DNA of 64,000 nucleotides from Lithospermum erythrorhizon (Eukaryota > Streptophyta > Magnoliopsida > Boraginales > Boraginaceae). Position numbers and translations under genes: made by a program. Under the pieces are notes generated by a model. The model was not told the DNA's origin and ran no database searches. It saw nothing but the letters and a program-made list of their open reading frames with translations. Shown in pieces: positions 21,717 to 34,012 of this stretch (positions are counted from its first letter, which is position 1; the number at the start of each line of letters is the position of its first letter). Location: contig JADFUC010001133.1 of assembly GCA_019722365.1 (NCBI GenBank), positions 62,001-126,000 of the forward strand, in the 5' to 3' direction.

Positions 21717-24700
21717 TCATTGGAACAACATGTTGTAAGCAGGAAGTTCTTGTATCTTATTAACATCTTCTAAGGATAATTCTCTTTCTAATTGCGTCCT
21801 CGTTGCTTGCAATACTTCCTGAAATAAGCAACAAAATATACACAAGTTAGACAATAACCAAGATATATATCTGATTAATAACATAATTGCATGAACTCCA
21901 ACAAGGAAATCACATAGTATAATTTGATGAATTCCAACAAGTCCAAGGATCATGATAGTTTAAGTCGAATTTGTACGTGTTAATTGCAGTTTTATTGCTT
22001 AATACATGGCAAATTTCAGTTTTTAGTATTGTCACAGTGTTTTGCTCCGATTCGTGGCAAATCGTATGCCAATGCATTTGATTAAAACAGCGGGTAAAGG
22101 AGGCGGGATAATATGCATCGCTACACTGTAATAACAAATGAGCCGTTTAAAGATTAATACGAGAATAAGTCTGGCTTATTTATCAGCTCTTATGATAGAT
22201 AAAAAAAGCATGGGTATTAAAATTCTGATGAAAGCAAATTGAAAATGGCTAAATAGAAGACAATATTGAGCAAGAAAGGAGAATTGTTCTCAGCTAATAC
22301 ATGAAGAGAAATAACTTCTGCAAAAGGATATTGAATCTAGATAGATAGAAGGGGGAAGATAGTACATTGAACTGCATATATGAAGCATGCATCGCAAGCC
22401 ATTGAGCATCCACCATTGCGAATGCTATACAAAATAAGACATCAAATGCATTTTCATCATCTGCAATCACAATGATAAAAATTCTTATAGCGATAATATA
22501 GGATAAAAGGAGGGTCCTGAATTTAGTAATTTTACAGCTGAGAGAGATATACTGATTCAACTACAATTCTGATACCTTCTAATAATTTAAGAAAATTTAA
22601 TCCTGGGATACATTTAGGCTTTGCTGCAAAGAAAAGGAGATCAAGTTTAGAAATTTATAATGAGATAATTGTATATCAGTTAAATTAGAAGGTGATGATA
22701 TTTATAGACTAAAATTCTGAAGAGGCCACTAAATTACACGCATGTCCCAACTTACAACACCAATGACCAAACCTTGTTAATGGTCAAATAAAAGACTAAA
22801 CTAGATCTACCCTATTGTCAATTTCTGTTGAAAATCTGGACAGACTTGGCCTGTGCCTTCGACATGAGAGGCAAACTCGACAAAACGAGAAAAAGTTACT
22901 GTTAATTAAAGAGATGGACACTAAACCATGCATGAACGATCAATTTTAACACTGAACTGTCAATGACCGATTCTTACACTGAATAACACCAGGTACAAAC
23001 TTGTCATGGGACTTGGGAGAAAAGTTTTAGAGTGGAAAAACTAATTTCTCCGTGTTTCTTTCTAATTTTTTCCAGATTATAATATTTTGAAGATGCACCA
23101 ACAAACCTGAGCATAGATCAAGCATTTGTATCAACATAAATGACACATTAATTCCAGCAACAGCAAAAGGGTATTCCCATGTCGCACGTTCTCCCTTTTT
23201 CTTATGAAGCAGCCTATGAAAGCACGCCTTCAATTTGATTTTATTCAATTAGTAGAAATTATTCCATTTAAATGAATCACTTGAAAAAGAAAGATATATT
23301 TCTGTTGTCAAGTATTTTTTAGCAGAACCTAATCAACCATACCGGATAAGTTTTTGCAAAGAACACCAAATTCTCGAGTGAAATAAAGCCACAACCCCTA
23401 AGACAAAAAATTGAATGATTAAAATAGTACTTTGCATATAGGTGAAAAAGTAACATGGATTCCTCAGTCAACAATATGCACAAAAAAGCGTGCCACATTG
23501 CTAAAAATGTCAGTAGACTTAAACAAGCAGCAACATAACTAATTACTCTTCCTGTCGGTATAGTTTCATATATTACTCTGTTGAAACATACTTTCTTAGG
23601 CTACGAGTCCTTGAAATCATACAGTTCAGTCTATTTCGTCAAATACACTCACAGCACGGCAAGAGCAAGAGCAAGAAGACATTACTCATAAAATGGGCAG
23701 GCTACTAGAACAAACATTTCGATTTAAAGTTTCAAACGGGAAACACACAAAAATGAGTGCTTTTAATGGGATCCGATAGATCTGATTAAGAAGATCAGTG
23801 TATTTCATAGAGAAGGCAGAAACAAAATATCAACTAAAAAAAGTCATTTCGATGCAATTATACCTGAAATCAGTGGATGGATTGGGTCCTTGCCATCCCA
23901 TGTCCTTCCATTGGTCAGAGATCAAACCTTTAAGCTTACGTTTCGGATATGCAGCTTTCCATAAGGCTTCCAAAGTTTCCTGGTTATATCAACTCCATAA
24001 AATTAACTAACAATAAATATATTATAATGTTGTTCAGACATTAAGTGGTTACTCAATTATAGCTGAAGTAAGACCAATCTGTGATGGCTTGTATCTATGT
24101 AGAAGCAGAGCACAATTGATTATTTTGATAAAAATACATAAGCTTACTTCTTAATTGTTTGGGGAATAATGATTACACAGAAGAGGGAGGCAACATAAAA
24201 GGTAAGGCCACCCCTCAACTGATAACCAGGTGATACTACAAGCCAATTCACGGATGCATGTACACAAACATAGGATGCATATAAAATTTGGAAAATGATT
24301 TTAATGCAATGAATATTGAACAAAATAGAAAAACTCTTACTCGATGATTGGGGAAAGTCTCGTCAAAAGGTGCATTTAATCTTTCTTGAAGCTTATGAAG
24401 TCTCTCTTCCTGGTAAAAGAAAACCATTTATTTATCTTACGAACCAAAGATTAGAACACACTGAATAGAGTTAATTTCCAGCAGAGGAAGGAATCACATT
24501 AGATGTACAGTTCCTGATATTATTTTGTCGGAATTGTGAGGATTGAGAAACTTCATATGTTTTGTCAGAATTATAAGCCATTCTTAGATGGGAAAGAGCA
24601 GGATCAGAGTATGTTAGCTTTTGATAGTTTGTAAAAAGCAGTTCATGCATTTGATTTTCAATAGATTAAGAAGCTACCTAGTTGCTAAGTGTTTGACCTA

Positions 24701-25207
24701 TAAATACAAAATAAAATCTGAAACTACTTTAACAATAAAACAAGAGTTTCTCATCATGATCTAAGTAATTTGACTGTTAACTATCAAATTCCAAGGTACC
24801 AACTAAAGCCACTGAAATTATGGATCGAAATATAGAGGAAAGAACAGCAAGAAACATAAAAGGCTCAAACTTAATGATAAAGAACATTAGTTTAACCAGA
24901 TTTCACCTGTATTTGAGTCAAAGGGAAGTTGAGGAACTTGCCACTTCCTAGCCGTTTATGGCCCGAGCGGTGTAATATTCCTCCGATCCATGCCCGTGTT
25001 CCAACCATAGCAATTGCTGTGACCAACAACAGAAAGAAAACTGCTGAAATAAATGTCATGCCAGCATTTATGAATTTAAATTAAAGAAGCCAAGTTGAAC
25101 TTACAAAAGAACTGTGCCAACTGGGATATTATTTGCCGAGAACTAAGTGACCAAGACAAATCTTCGTCTGGTTTCTTGCTATCCCAATATATCTCATCTT
25201 CATCAAC
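21717..25207 (-). CDS. ELMO-domain (ELMO/CED-12) family protein, nine exons recognised
   Basis: Exons read on the minus strand are 25207-25105, 25016-24907, 24409-24341, 23979-23864, 23397-23343, 23227-23107, 22623-22576, 22460-22366 and 21818-21717. All introns are GT-AG and phases match at every join. The joined protein carries plant ELMO-domain landmarks in order: WKDMGWQGPNPSTDF, RGCGFISLENLVFFAKTYP, WEYPFAVAGINVSFMLIQML, NFLKLLE, AFDVLFCIAFAMVDAQWLAM and a C-terminal RTQLERELSLEDV...LPAYNMLFQ. ELMO-domain proteins act with small GTPases; the plant partners are not evident here. The start is unresolved. The 5' exon (VDEDEIYWDS...) is open and in phase but has no ATG. MVGTRAWIGG (ATG at 25008-25006) is a credible start, in which case the first exon is leader or part of a longer isoform. 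Confidence 0.88.
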
Positions 25208-27330
25208 CTGAATGGCAAGGAACTGTCAGGAGAATATAATAGCATTGAAAATTGTTATGTCTTCTCTAGTGAACTTCATATACATTGCTAATCAATGAAA
25301 GCACTTGCATAAGACTTTCATAACAATTTCTAAGATTTCGTATCTTGACATTTTAAAGGGCACTATGAATATTCATACAGCTTAGGAGCCTAATGTTTAA
25401 TGAGACATCGATCTCAATGTGCCACGAGCTAATGATCAATTAACTGACTACTCCAGAAATGCAATTAAACAAACACCACTACCATTGCCATCAGTGGAAA
25501 CTGGAAAGGGAAATACGCAGCATTCAAGTTCTATATATGCTAATAATTGCATAGCTACCTTCTTATACACCTTGCTCTTCACCAGTTTCCATCATGATCA
25601 AGTACAAAAATTGAGCTCATGCGATGGCATAACATAAGAAGCAATAACTCAAGACTTCTATTGTGCACACATGAGTTATGACAAGAGCGATAGCATAAGT
25701 ACCAAATCTCCAGCTTTGTCAACTTGATAAACATCAATACAAATTCAATTCAACTTAACAACTTAACTCAAAATTCATCGCATATAGGCAATATTCTAAG
25801 TTCTAACATAATTGATATACCCAAATTGCAAGAACTTGTCCTATAACATAAAGAAGCTTACTCTGTGGTTGGTTGCACAGAAAATAATATGTTGTCTACG
25901 TTGTAATCTCATCAGAGGCAACATAGGCACAAATGCATTATCAACTCACTAATAATATGAGTATATGACAATGAAAAAGGTCCATTATCAAATGATTACA
26001 CTATTCCATGCTTTGCTTCTACAAAATTCAACCTTTAATCATTCAATATAATGAGACCCAAAAGATCATATAAATCAATCTCTGGCATTTTTTCTCATTT
26101 ATCTTTCAAAAACATTAGCTGGCCTCAATTAAAGGGCTAATCTTTTGGGTCACGTTTGCTTTATTCTTGGATTGTTACAAAAGATTAAGCATATGAAAAA
26201 AGATTCTTAACCTTTTGGATTATATCACACAAGTCAAAACAAAAATACCCATCAAGCATTAATGAAGATTTCGACTCAACCAAGATTATGTTACTCCCTT
26301 CATTTCTGAAAACTTCCCAGTTTGACATCAATGGTCAACAATTTAACAAGCTTTGTAGCCATCCACTAGGCCACGGAATGTTACCGCCAATGATGTGATC
26401 CGGTTCGAGTTCTGAATTTTTTAAGGAAAAAAAACAATCTATAACCTCAATTGAGGCACTTGATATGAATCAAAACTATCGAATTAATACTAGCATTTAA
26501 TATATTTTCCACCGACATTCTACAACATACAATACAACATGCAGAACACCCAACAATCTAAATTTGACAATCTTTTTCAAATATAACAAGTTTTTTAGTA
26601 CCTGGTTACGTGGCTAATGAGGAGGAAATCTTTGTCCTTGGATGATGGGGGCAATGGGGCCCACTAATGGGAAAATGGTGGGGCCAAAGATTGATGACAA
26701 ATGAATATATGATGATGAAAATGATTATGCATGAAGATGGTGGTGGAGGAGAGATATGGTATCGTTTCTGGTAAATATGCAAATTTAGGTCCTGACATGT
26801 ACGCTAAAAGCTTGTCTGATTCTTGTAATAAATGTCTAGAAAAGGGAAAAACATTATTGTATCTCCATATATACTTTCATTAGAAAGCTTAAAAAAGTAG
26901 GGATGAAAATAAATTGGATGAACCAAATTAAATTGTTTGATGATTGAAATTCAGATTTTGTATTTGATTCATATGAGATACGTTATAATAATAAAATGAA
27001 AAATAAGTGACATAATATAATTTTTTGATATATTATCCATTCGATGATAAAATAAACCTCCTATAACTACGGTAACACTTTTTAGAGTTTGATCAAAACA
27101 CACCAATCAAAACTACTTATTTGCAATAAATAATTTAAGGTATAAAAATTCTCCAACATCCAACAAAATTTTGAAATTTGACAAATAAATCATGTAAATA
27201 AAAAATGAGATTTCACCTAGACAACCCTTTGGATTTTCGTTTTTACTTTTAATTTTTAGCTTTCTTATTTAATAGATTTTTTATTTCAGTTAAACAATTA
27301 ATTTAGACATGTGAATCAGTTACCTTAAAA
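25208..27330. other. ELMO upstream region
   Basis: Probably contains 5' leader exon(s) and the promoter of the ELMO gene. One candidate leader exon ends at a minus-strand CAG|GTACTA near 26602, but it contains no usable coding frame. A MITE-like end (TTACTCCCTTCATTTC) lies near 26291. No other gene seen. Confidence 0.35.
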
Positions 27331-27344
27331 GTTATAATAGGGTT

Positions 27345-28375
27345 GAAAAAAGAGCTAGTCGCATTTGCCCTACGAACTACTCCGGTTTTTATGTAGTCAC
27401 TGAATTATCCCGGTTGTTTCGGGCACGATCCGCAAACTATTTGCTCGTTTAACGCCGTGGTCTAAATTATTTTTCGTTTCGAGGTTGGTCATGCTTTTTT
27501 GATTTCTGTAAAAAATAGCGTTTTGATGCAAAATGGCCCATTTTGCTCGATATTAACTAAAGTATAGGGGCGCGTTTTACGTAATTAAAAAAACCTCATG
27601 ACTTTTATTGCTTTACTTATCACCCATACATGCTCGCAAGCTTGAGCAATATACAGCCTTGCTTGACTAGCTGGCACTGCACTTACCCTACTTTCACCCG
27701 CCATAGTTTTTCTCCCGGATATGTCCACTCACAATTCGATCTTCTCCTCGTTCGATCCTTACTTGATTAAGTCCTTTGAATTCATCTTGTTGAGAGGGAG
27801 CCATTAAACGATATCGAGTTTGTCTTGAGAAATAGGCGAAGTCGTATACGTTGGAAAAGCCGTGACACAAAATTAAATTCTGTTCATCGGAAAAAACCAC
27901 AATCAGCCGCGCATGAAATAAAATAAACAATCGCCTCGATAAATTGATAAATTAGGGTTCCGTTGGGGAAGACTAATGTTCCGTCAGATAGCGTTGTTAG
28001 GGGCGGTCGAAAGCAAAATAGAGGATGGGGGAGGCGGATCGAGGGGCGAGGAAAAAGCGAGAGGGGAGGATAGGGTAGGGTAGAGGGGTAGGGTGTGTCG
28101 AAGAAGAAGGTGTAGGGTTGTTCGATGTTTAGGGGGAGGGGTGGGTGTGTTAAAGAAAGAAAAGTGTGGGGGTTTTATTTTAATTATGTAAAATGTGCCT
28201 ATACTTTAGTTAATGTTGGGGCAAAATAGTCATTTATGCAGAAAATGTGTTTTTCTTTGTAAAAGATCGGGTGAGACTGACCACTGAAGCGAAAAATAGT
28301 TTAGGGATCGTGGCTGGCTATAAATAGTTTAAGGACAGTGTGAAACAAGTGATGAGTTCGAGGCAGCATAGAAAT
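27345..28375. mobile_element. Non-autonomous element with long TIRs, copy 1
   Basis: The left part (about 27345-27605) and the reverse complement of the right part (about 28170-28375) align over roughly 200-250 bases. The clearest match is ATTAACTAAAGTATAGG followed by a TTTTAC[G/A]TAATTAAAA segment, present on the left near 27550-27590 and inverted on the right near 28180-28215. The outer arms share CTAAA[C/T]TATTTTTCG-type text. The interior (28010-28150) is purine- and G-rich on the plus strand. There is no transposase. Long TIRs suggest a MULE derivative. A relative lies at 56.8-57.1 kb. Confidence 0.65.
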
Positions 28376-29570
28376 CAAAGCGATGGATTCAGTGGCGAAA
28401 TCTTTAATTAGCCTTGAAAAAATTAAAATTGATAAAATGATATTTTTCGACTCCTTTAAAATAATTTGAGCCACAATTTGCCTGAGCCAAATTTGTATCG
28501 CTCACATATTATTTATCTCTTATGCCCCGTTATTGAAAATCTTAAAATACTTGATTTTTTATATTTTGGGTGAATAATAGGAAAGTTGTTAAAATGCGAT
28601 ACGTAAAAATTGCTTTAAAATAGAAAAATAATGATTATAAATGCATTTTAGAGAAAATTTTAGGATAGTTAATGTACATACAATTATATTGGAGTTAGAT
28701 TAAGAGACAACATCAACAAATGATCTACAATATAAGCTAAAACGCACAACCAAATGGTCATGTGATAGATATCCTCTGGCTTGTTCCAAATGCTTGAGAC
28801 CTACCGTACAAATTATAAGGACAAAATACTCCTCTTAGTTATTTTTAGGTATCTTCCCCAGCTATTTTACATGGGTCGAGAAAATAAAAATAGTCAAAAA
28901 GTATATTAAAAATTTAGAATAACAATTAATTGAAATTATATAATTGATTGATTGATAATTTAATAACAAACAGTACATTAAAAATGTAGAATTACAATAA
29001 TCTATATGAAAGATAATTAATTTGAAATAAAAAATTGACATAAAAGATAAATAAATAAAACCAGATGGAGTATATATTATCTCAATCTTAAATAAATTTA
29101 TCTAGTTAAGGTAAAAATTTATTGGAAAGTCGAACTTGAGCCGCTTGAGAAAATTAGCATTAGTATACTCCTTGGAGAGTTCTAACGTGAACTGCGAGGC
29201 ATAAACAAACGCACACCAAAGCATAAATTATTTATGTACAGTCTAGAAATAATAAATAGTCAAATTTTGCATTGAACACGTTCGGACCTAGAATGCAAAT
29301 CATTAACCAACACATCTTATTTTATTTATATCTTAGTCACTGCATTTTAATTTAGTTAATATTTTATCAACAAAAAATTCTTCCACATTATCTAATGTTC
29401 TTAAAAAATTTACGTCATAATAATGCACACAAAAAATTTACATGTCATTATTTTAAACATCAAAATTAAATTTTCAAATGACTAATCGGTTCTCCTAATT
29501 AAAGACATACTCCGTAAGATAAAAATAATACTCCGTAATATTATTATATTGAATTAATTAAACAATATTG
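28376..29570. other. Intergenic AT-rich DNA with MITE-like remnants
   Basis: AT-rich throughout. Two TACTCCGTA motifs (29508-29516 and 29529-29537) lie just upstream of the next gene's promoter. A MITE-like stretch runs from about 28830 to 29070. No gene seen. Confidence 0.4.
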
Positions 29571-29573
29571 AGG

Positions 29574-29581
29574 TATAAATA
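29574..29581 (+). promoter_or_regulatory. TATA box of the small orphan gene
   Basis: TATAAATA at 29574-29581. Transcription would begin near 29605, giving a leader of about 65 bases before the ATG at 29671. The in-frame ATG at 29584 lies too close to the TATA box to be transcribed, so the downstream ATG is preferred. Confidence 0.65.
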
Positions 29582-29670
29582 AGTTGGAACTTTATCTACT
29601 AGCTACCATCCCATTCATACACTTCCCAAATCTCATATCACCATCTCCGATCCATCGGACCAATTCAACC

Positions 29671-30033
29671 ATGAATACACTAGTAAGAAACGCCACCTTG
29701 CGTCTCAGCCACCGCCTCGGCGACGACTTTGAGCTCCTAAATCAAAGCATGGAAAGAAGTGGAGATCATTATGATGAAAAGGGAAATAATCATGTTTCAA
29801 GATCAAAGTACCATCATCAAAATCAGATGAATATTTTGCGTAGTGTTAGCTATAGGCTTGATAGGGCAAGGAAGATTCATATATTTCTTCAAACATATAA
29901 GTTATCATCAATGGATGGTTCAAGAAAGAATGCAAGAATGAAAAAGAATTTGATGAAGAAAATTGTTGGCAAAGTTAAGTCTATGGTTGTATCGATCGTG
30001 AGGTCTTGCCAATCTCCATCAGCATTAAAGTGA
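29671..30033 (+). CDS. Small basic protein of unknown function, 120 aa
   Basis: I do not recognise the family. The frame starting at 29671 (MNTLVRNATLRLSHRLGDDF) gives 120 residues with no signal peptide. It has a basic, likely helical C-terminal third (RKNARMKKNLMKKIVGKVKS) and ends in SCQSPSALK. A clean TATA box at the right distance supports real transcription, and the codons do not look like random AT-rich DNA. It is a single exon. The basic helix could bind membrane or nucleic acid, but that is only a guess. It sits between repeat-rich stretches, so a lineage-specific origin is possible. Confidence 0.6.
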   Translation: MNTLVRNATLRLSHRLGDDFELLNQSMERSGDHYDEKGNNHVSRSKYHHQNQMNILRSVSYRLDRARKIHIFLQTYKLSSMDGSRKNARMKKNLMKKIVGKVKSMVVSIVRSCQSPSALK

Positions 30034-30194
30034 AGTTTTGTTGAATTGGTCTTTATAGACTAATACATAAATAAATTGATAAAGATGCATGGCAATTCAA
30101 ATGTTATTAAACAACACAATAAATTAAATTCAAGTGTGATTATTTGATGCAATGTTAGATATAGAGTTAATTGGCGAAATGGTTTTAATAATTA

Positions 30195-30935
30195 GGAATT
30201 ATTTGCGATTTGGTCTCTGTAAGTGATATCGATGTATAAATGGTCCCTGTAATTGAATATTGGGGTGTAAATTGGTCCCTAAACAATTTTGGGATTTTTG
30301 GTATTGAACATAAGTAAAACATAATTTTTTGCTACAATCCCACTAAACCTGAGTTGCTTTATAGATACCCAAATATTGATTTTTAGATGTGAGAGACTTT
30401 AGTGCATTCGCCTCCATTGGGTTTAAATTTTGATGGTCTCTTATTAAAATCATTTGGCCCAGGTAAATCTCGAGATGAAATTACGGTTGCAAAAGTTTAG
30501 ATCACTTACCATAGAATAAAGGTTGATGGTGATGGAAGTGTGGAGGCGTGGTGGTGGTTGGTGATGGTAATTAGATTTGTTAGCGGGTTTTGGGGTCGAG
30601 AGGGGGTAACTTGAAGGTCTTAAGGAGGAGTAAATAAAAGAATGTAAAATGAGTATTTTATCCCTACTTAAAATTTTCTCAAACACTAACATTAAAATTC
30701 AAGGGACATAATAGTACTTTGACATCTAAAAAAATAATATTTGGGTGTCTATAAAACAACTCAGGTTTAGAGGAATTGCAGTAAAAACATTTTTTTAGTT
30801 ATGTCCAATAATTATCTAAAATATAAAATTAGACCCAAAAGTAGCTCCAAAATTATTTAGGGACGATTTGCTTTGATACTGATTATAGGGACCGTTGCGC
30901 GCGATGTCGCTTATTGGGAACAAATAAAATGTCGG
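30195..30935. mobile_element. Non-autonomous element with long TIRs, second type
   Basis: The left arm (about 30195-30395) aligns with the reverse complement of the right arm (about 30720-30935) over about 200 bases. The clearest part is CTAAACCTGAGTTG[C/T]TTTATAGA[T/C]ACCCAAATATT. The outer part shares GGTCCCT...TAA[A/T]CAATTTTGG-type text. The interior is only about 330 bases, with no transposase. Length and arm size suggest a MULE-like MITE of a different family from the copy at 27.3 kb. Confidence 0.65.
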
Positions 30936-31760
30936 CCCGATTCACTGGGGCCAATTTCAACAGTGCTTCGTTAGATATATAAATCATGCATTTTATTGCA
31001 TATGTAGGAAATGTCATTTGATAGTGGTGATGTGTCTTTCATGAGAATAGTTCTGATTAGGGCTTCTGTGATTCCCGGTTAGGATAGGTTTTGAGTTCCC
31101 GTCGGTTCGGTTGATTTCGGTTAAATTTGATTTTGAGACAATTTTTTAAGCGTATCGTCTTGAACTGAAATTAAGTCCTTAAGCAGATTTAATCCATGTA
31201 ATTTTAGTGAAATCCTTTTTAAGATTAATTATACAATCTATATACACATTAAATACACAATACCACTATTTTTTACATATTTTTTGTATTCCACATATTA
31301 TTAGTTTTAGAAAAATTTATATATTTTATTTAAAATTATACTTAATAATGAAGCAAAGTTAATCTAAGTGCTTAAAATATACTAGCATCACCAAATCTTT
31401 ATAAGATCTTGAAAAGGATAATAAGTTAAAATTGAAAAAATCTACATAAAATTTAAAAATCGATTCGGTTTAGTTGTTCAAAGCCGAACTAAATTAGTTA
31501 AGGGTTCTATAGATCTTGAACCTAAATCGGTTTAGTTCGATCGTTTCTAAAAATTCGATTATTTCGGTTGGTTCGGTCGGTTCCGGTCGATTTCGATTTT
31601 TGCACACCTAGTTACAGTTCATTAATTTTCATATGTATCTAATTAGTATATATACCAAAATTTGTTAAACAAATTGACATAGATTATCGAAAAGATAAAA
31701 ATAAGTTTATATAATTGATATTAATGATGAGTTCATATCATCAATTTTTATCAATGTTGA
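30936..31760. repeat. CGGTTCGGTT-rich repeat ending in TGCACACCTA
   Basis: Words of the type CGGTTCGGTTGATTTCGG cluster at 31070-31140 and 31445-31605, and the second cluster ends in GATTTTTGCACACCTA. Sequences of this kind with a TAGGTGTGCA end are common ends of plant hAT-type non-autonomous elements. I could not define the other end. Confidence 0.4.
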
Positions 31761-31844
31761 AAAAAGATTGTAGATCTCGCTCGACTGTCCAGATTTTAAT
31801 TGAGCTTTTTCGCATGCTCGAGACAAATCTTTTGTCTTCAATTC

Positions 31845-32012
31845 TTTCTTTAATTATAATATTAAAAAGTTAAAAATTAATATTATAAAGTAGTTTAAAA
31901 GAAGAATCGATTATATAAATTTTATACTTTTAGAATAATAAATAATTAATAAGTGATTGTCAAAGTTTTATTTCAAAAAAGTCAAAGTTCAAGTGGATTG
32001 GAGGGAGTAGTA
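31845..32012 (+). mobile_element. MITE-like sequence, copy A
   Basis: Contains TTTCTTTAATTATAATATTAAAAAG, an AGTAGTTTAAAAG...GAATCGATTATATAAATT block and GTGATTGTCAAAG, and ends in TTGGAGGGAGTA. It matches copies B (33.45 kb) and C (33.84 kb, inverted). The GGAGGGAGTA end is typical of plant Stowaway/mariner-type MITEs. Confidence 0.6.
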
Positions 32013-33410
32013 TGGTAGAGAATGGGCTGTTACCCATCATGCAGGCTACTAGTTTTACTCAGTTAGGCAATATGTTGTTGGGGAATTTAGAATACAGATA
32101 TTTGATCAGCTTCGGCTTCGCTTATCACAATTGGCTAAGAGCCTGGTATTATACCGCATCCAAAATAGTGTTGGGTTTGGGTATGAAATGGCTATTTTCT
32201 TACTCCTTTTGCAAGTGTAGTTAGGAAGTTTATTAAGGCCCAAAGTGTAGATTTCTTAACGAAATTCTTATTAATTATTGTATAGGTGTTGCCGAGCCTG
32301 GTCATTCAAGCGTCTTGGAAGTTGGAACAAAGTCGAAAACCAGACTCAAATCATTATTATTCAAGATCAAGATGATCAAACCTTTGAATTCACAAGTTCA
32401 AAATCATACTGAAGAACAAGTTGAAAATCTCCCTGAATTTCAACCAGCATGCTCTTGGAGCAAGGTTGAAGATCATATGCAACTCACCATTATTCAGTTG
32501 ATCTCTATCTGAATATTCAAACACCAAAATTTTTAACAGATCTTTGAATCTTCGACTATTCATCCGTATCTTAAGAACATACTGTATCTCCAAAGTACTT
32601 GAGACACCTTAATTTCGAGCAACATATCCTTGGAACATGGTAACAAATCAGACTTGGATAATATAACTATCAATTAATAACAATACGCCGTCTTTTAAAT
32701 TCATGTCAAACACATCTCAAATTTGAGAGACAAGAAATTTATTACACAATAACTCAATAAGTGCATATCTCATCACGCATTTGCTCTTTTTCATTCAAGA
32801 TGATAACAATGTGACATGATCTTAGAACGATAACAATGTGACATTATCTTTCATTATGTTCCAATCAAAAAATGATAATAATAATAAATGATTTATTCAT
32901 TAGGTCCTTAATAAAGTTAGAATGTCCTTTTTAAGTGTAACGATTATCTTAACATTTTAATGCACTTTAACATTATAGCGATATTCTACCTGAAATTGAT
33001 AAATCTTAAGCATTTAATTTAATAAATTTGATTTTGAAAAAGTCAACTGATAATGAATGAAATATTAACTTATTTGACTTCGACCAAAACCTTGGATAGT
33101 GCATACTTTATGAACCAACATTATATATGCTCAAAAATAAACCAAAGTCAAAGAACAAATGTCTAATGGAAGGAAAAAGTAATCAAAGTGGGCATTTGAA
33201 GATTTATTTCCCTGTTGGAGCCACTATACTTCCACCCAACCCTAACATCATGACGATTTAAAATAAATATGAACCGACCAATAAGAACAATTCAATTTCG
33301 GTTTCGAAGAAACCTATGTTTTCAACCCCACCCACGACTTCATATAATAAAGACTACCTTTGAATATTCAAGGCGAGTTATACTGAGTATCATATCTTAT
33401 CGATTAAATG
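32013..33410. other. Intergenic, no gene seen
   Basis: Contains several short open frames (for example at 32012-32224 and 32315-32512) whose products resemble no family I know. They have no convincing promoter or splice context. AT-rich. Confidence 0.35.
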
Positions 33411-33449
33411 ATTAACTCCACCGTATATCGAAACAATTTTAATCTTGAA

Positions 33450-33625
33450 ATTCTTTCTTTAATTATATTATTAAAAAATTAAAAGTGATAATATGAAAGT
33501 ATTTTAAAAGCGAATCAATTATATAAATTATATATTCTTTAAAATAGTGTCATTAATAATTGATTGTCGAAATTGATTTAAAAAAGTCAGCTTGTCAATT
33601 ATTTTGGATTGGAGGAATAATATAC
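33450..33625 (+). mobile_element. MITE-like sequence, copy B
   Basis: Aligns along its length with copy A: a shared TTTCTTTAATTATA start, AAGTATTTTAAAAGCGAATC followed by AATTATATAAATTAT, ATTGATTGTCGAAA and a GGATTGGAGGAATA end. It has diverged by many substitutions. Confidence 0.6.
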
Positions 33626-33832
33626 TTCGATACTATATTAAATTTAAAATTTATATTATTGAATTTTTAAAGTTATTGGTTGATAGTGCTAAGCAGTGTC
33701 TCAAAATTTAAATTAACTACTCTCTGTATCAATATATGTAAGTAATTACGGAGTATCATTTAGGTTAAAAGTACTTCATTAAGTATGTACGTTAATTTTC
33801 TCTTTTATCATTCATTAATTAAAGGTAACTAT

Positions 33833-34012
33833 TACTCCCTCAAAAAAAAAAAATTGACGTTTGACTTTTTTAAAATTAAACTTTGACTATCAATTATTAA
33901 TTATTTTAAAAATATAAAATTTATATAATTGGATTCGTCTTTTTAAAATACTTTCCTGTATTAATTTTTTTAATAATATAATTAAAGTAATTGAATATTA
34001 AAATTTATCTCG
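33833..34012 (-). mobile_element. MITE-like sequence, copy C (inverted)
   Basis: Begins TTACTCCCTC on the plus strand and matches copies A and B when reverse-complemented, including AAAGTATTTTAAAA, GACGAATCCAATTATATAAA and GATAGTCAAAG. With copy B it forms an inverted pair separated by about 210 bases. Confidence 0.6.

Noticed and set aside
29584..29670. Upstream in-frame ATG extending the orphan protein by 29 residues
   Set aside because: It lies 3 bases after the TATA box, upstream of any plausible transcription start.
32012..32512. Two open frames (70 and 65 codons) as candidate genes
   Set aside because: No recognisable domain, no convincing TATA or splice context, and they sit in MITE-rich DNA.
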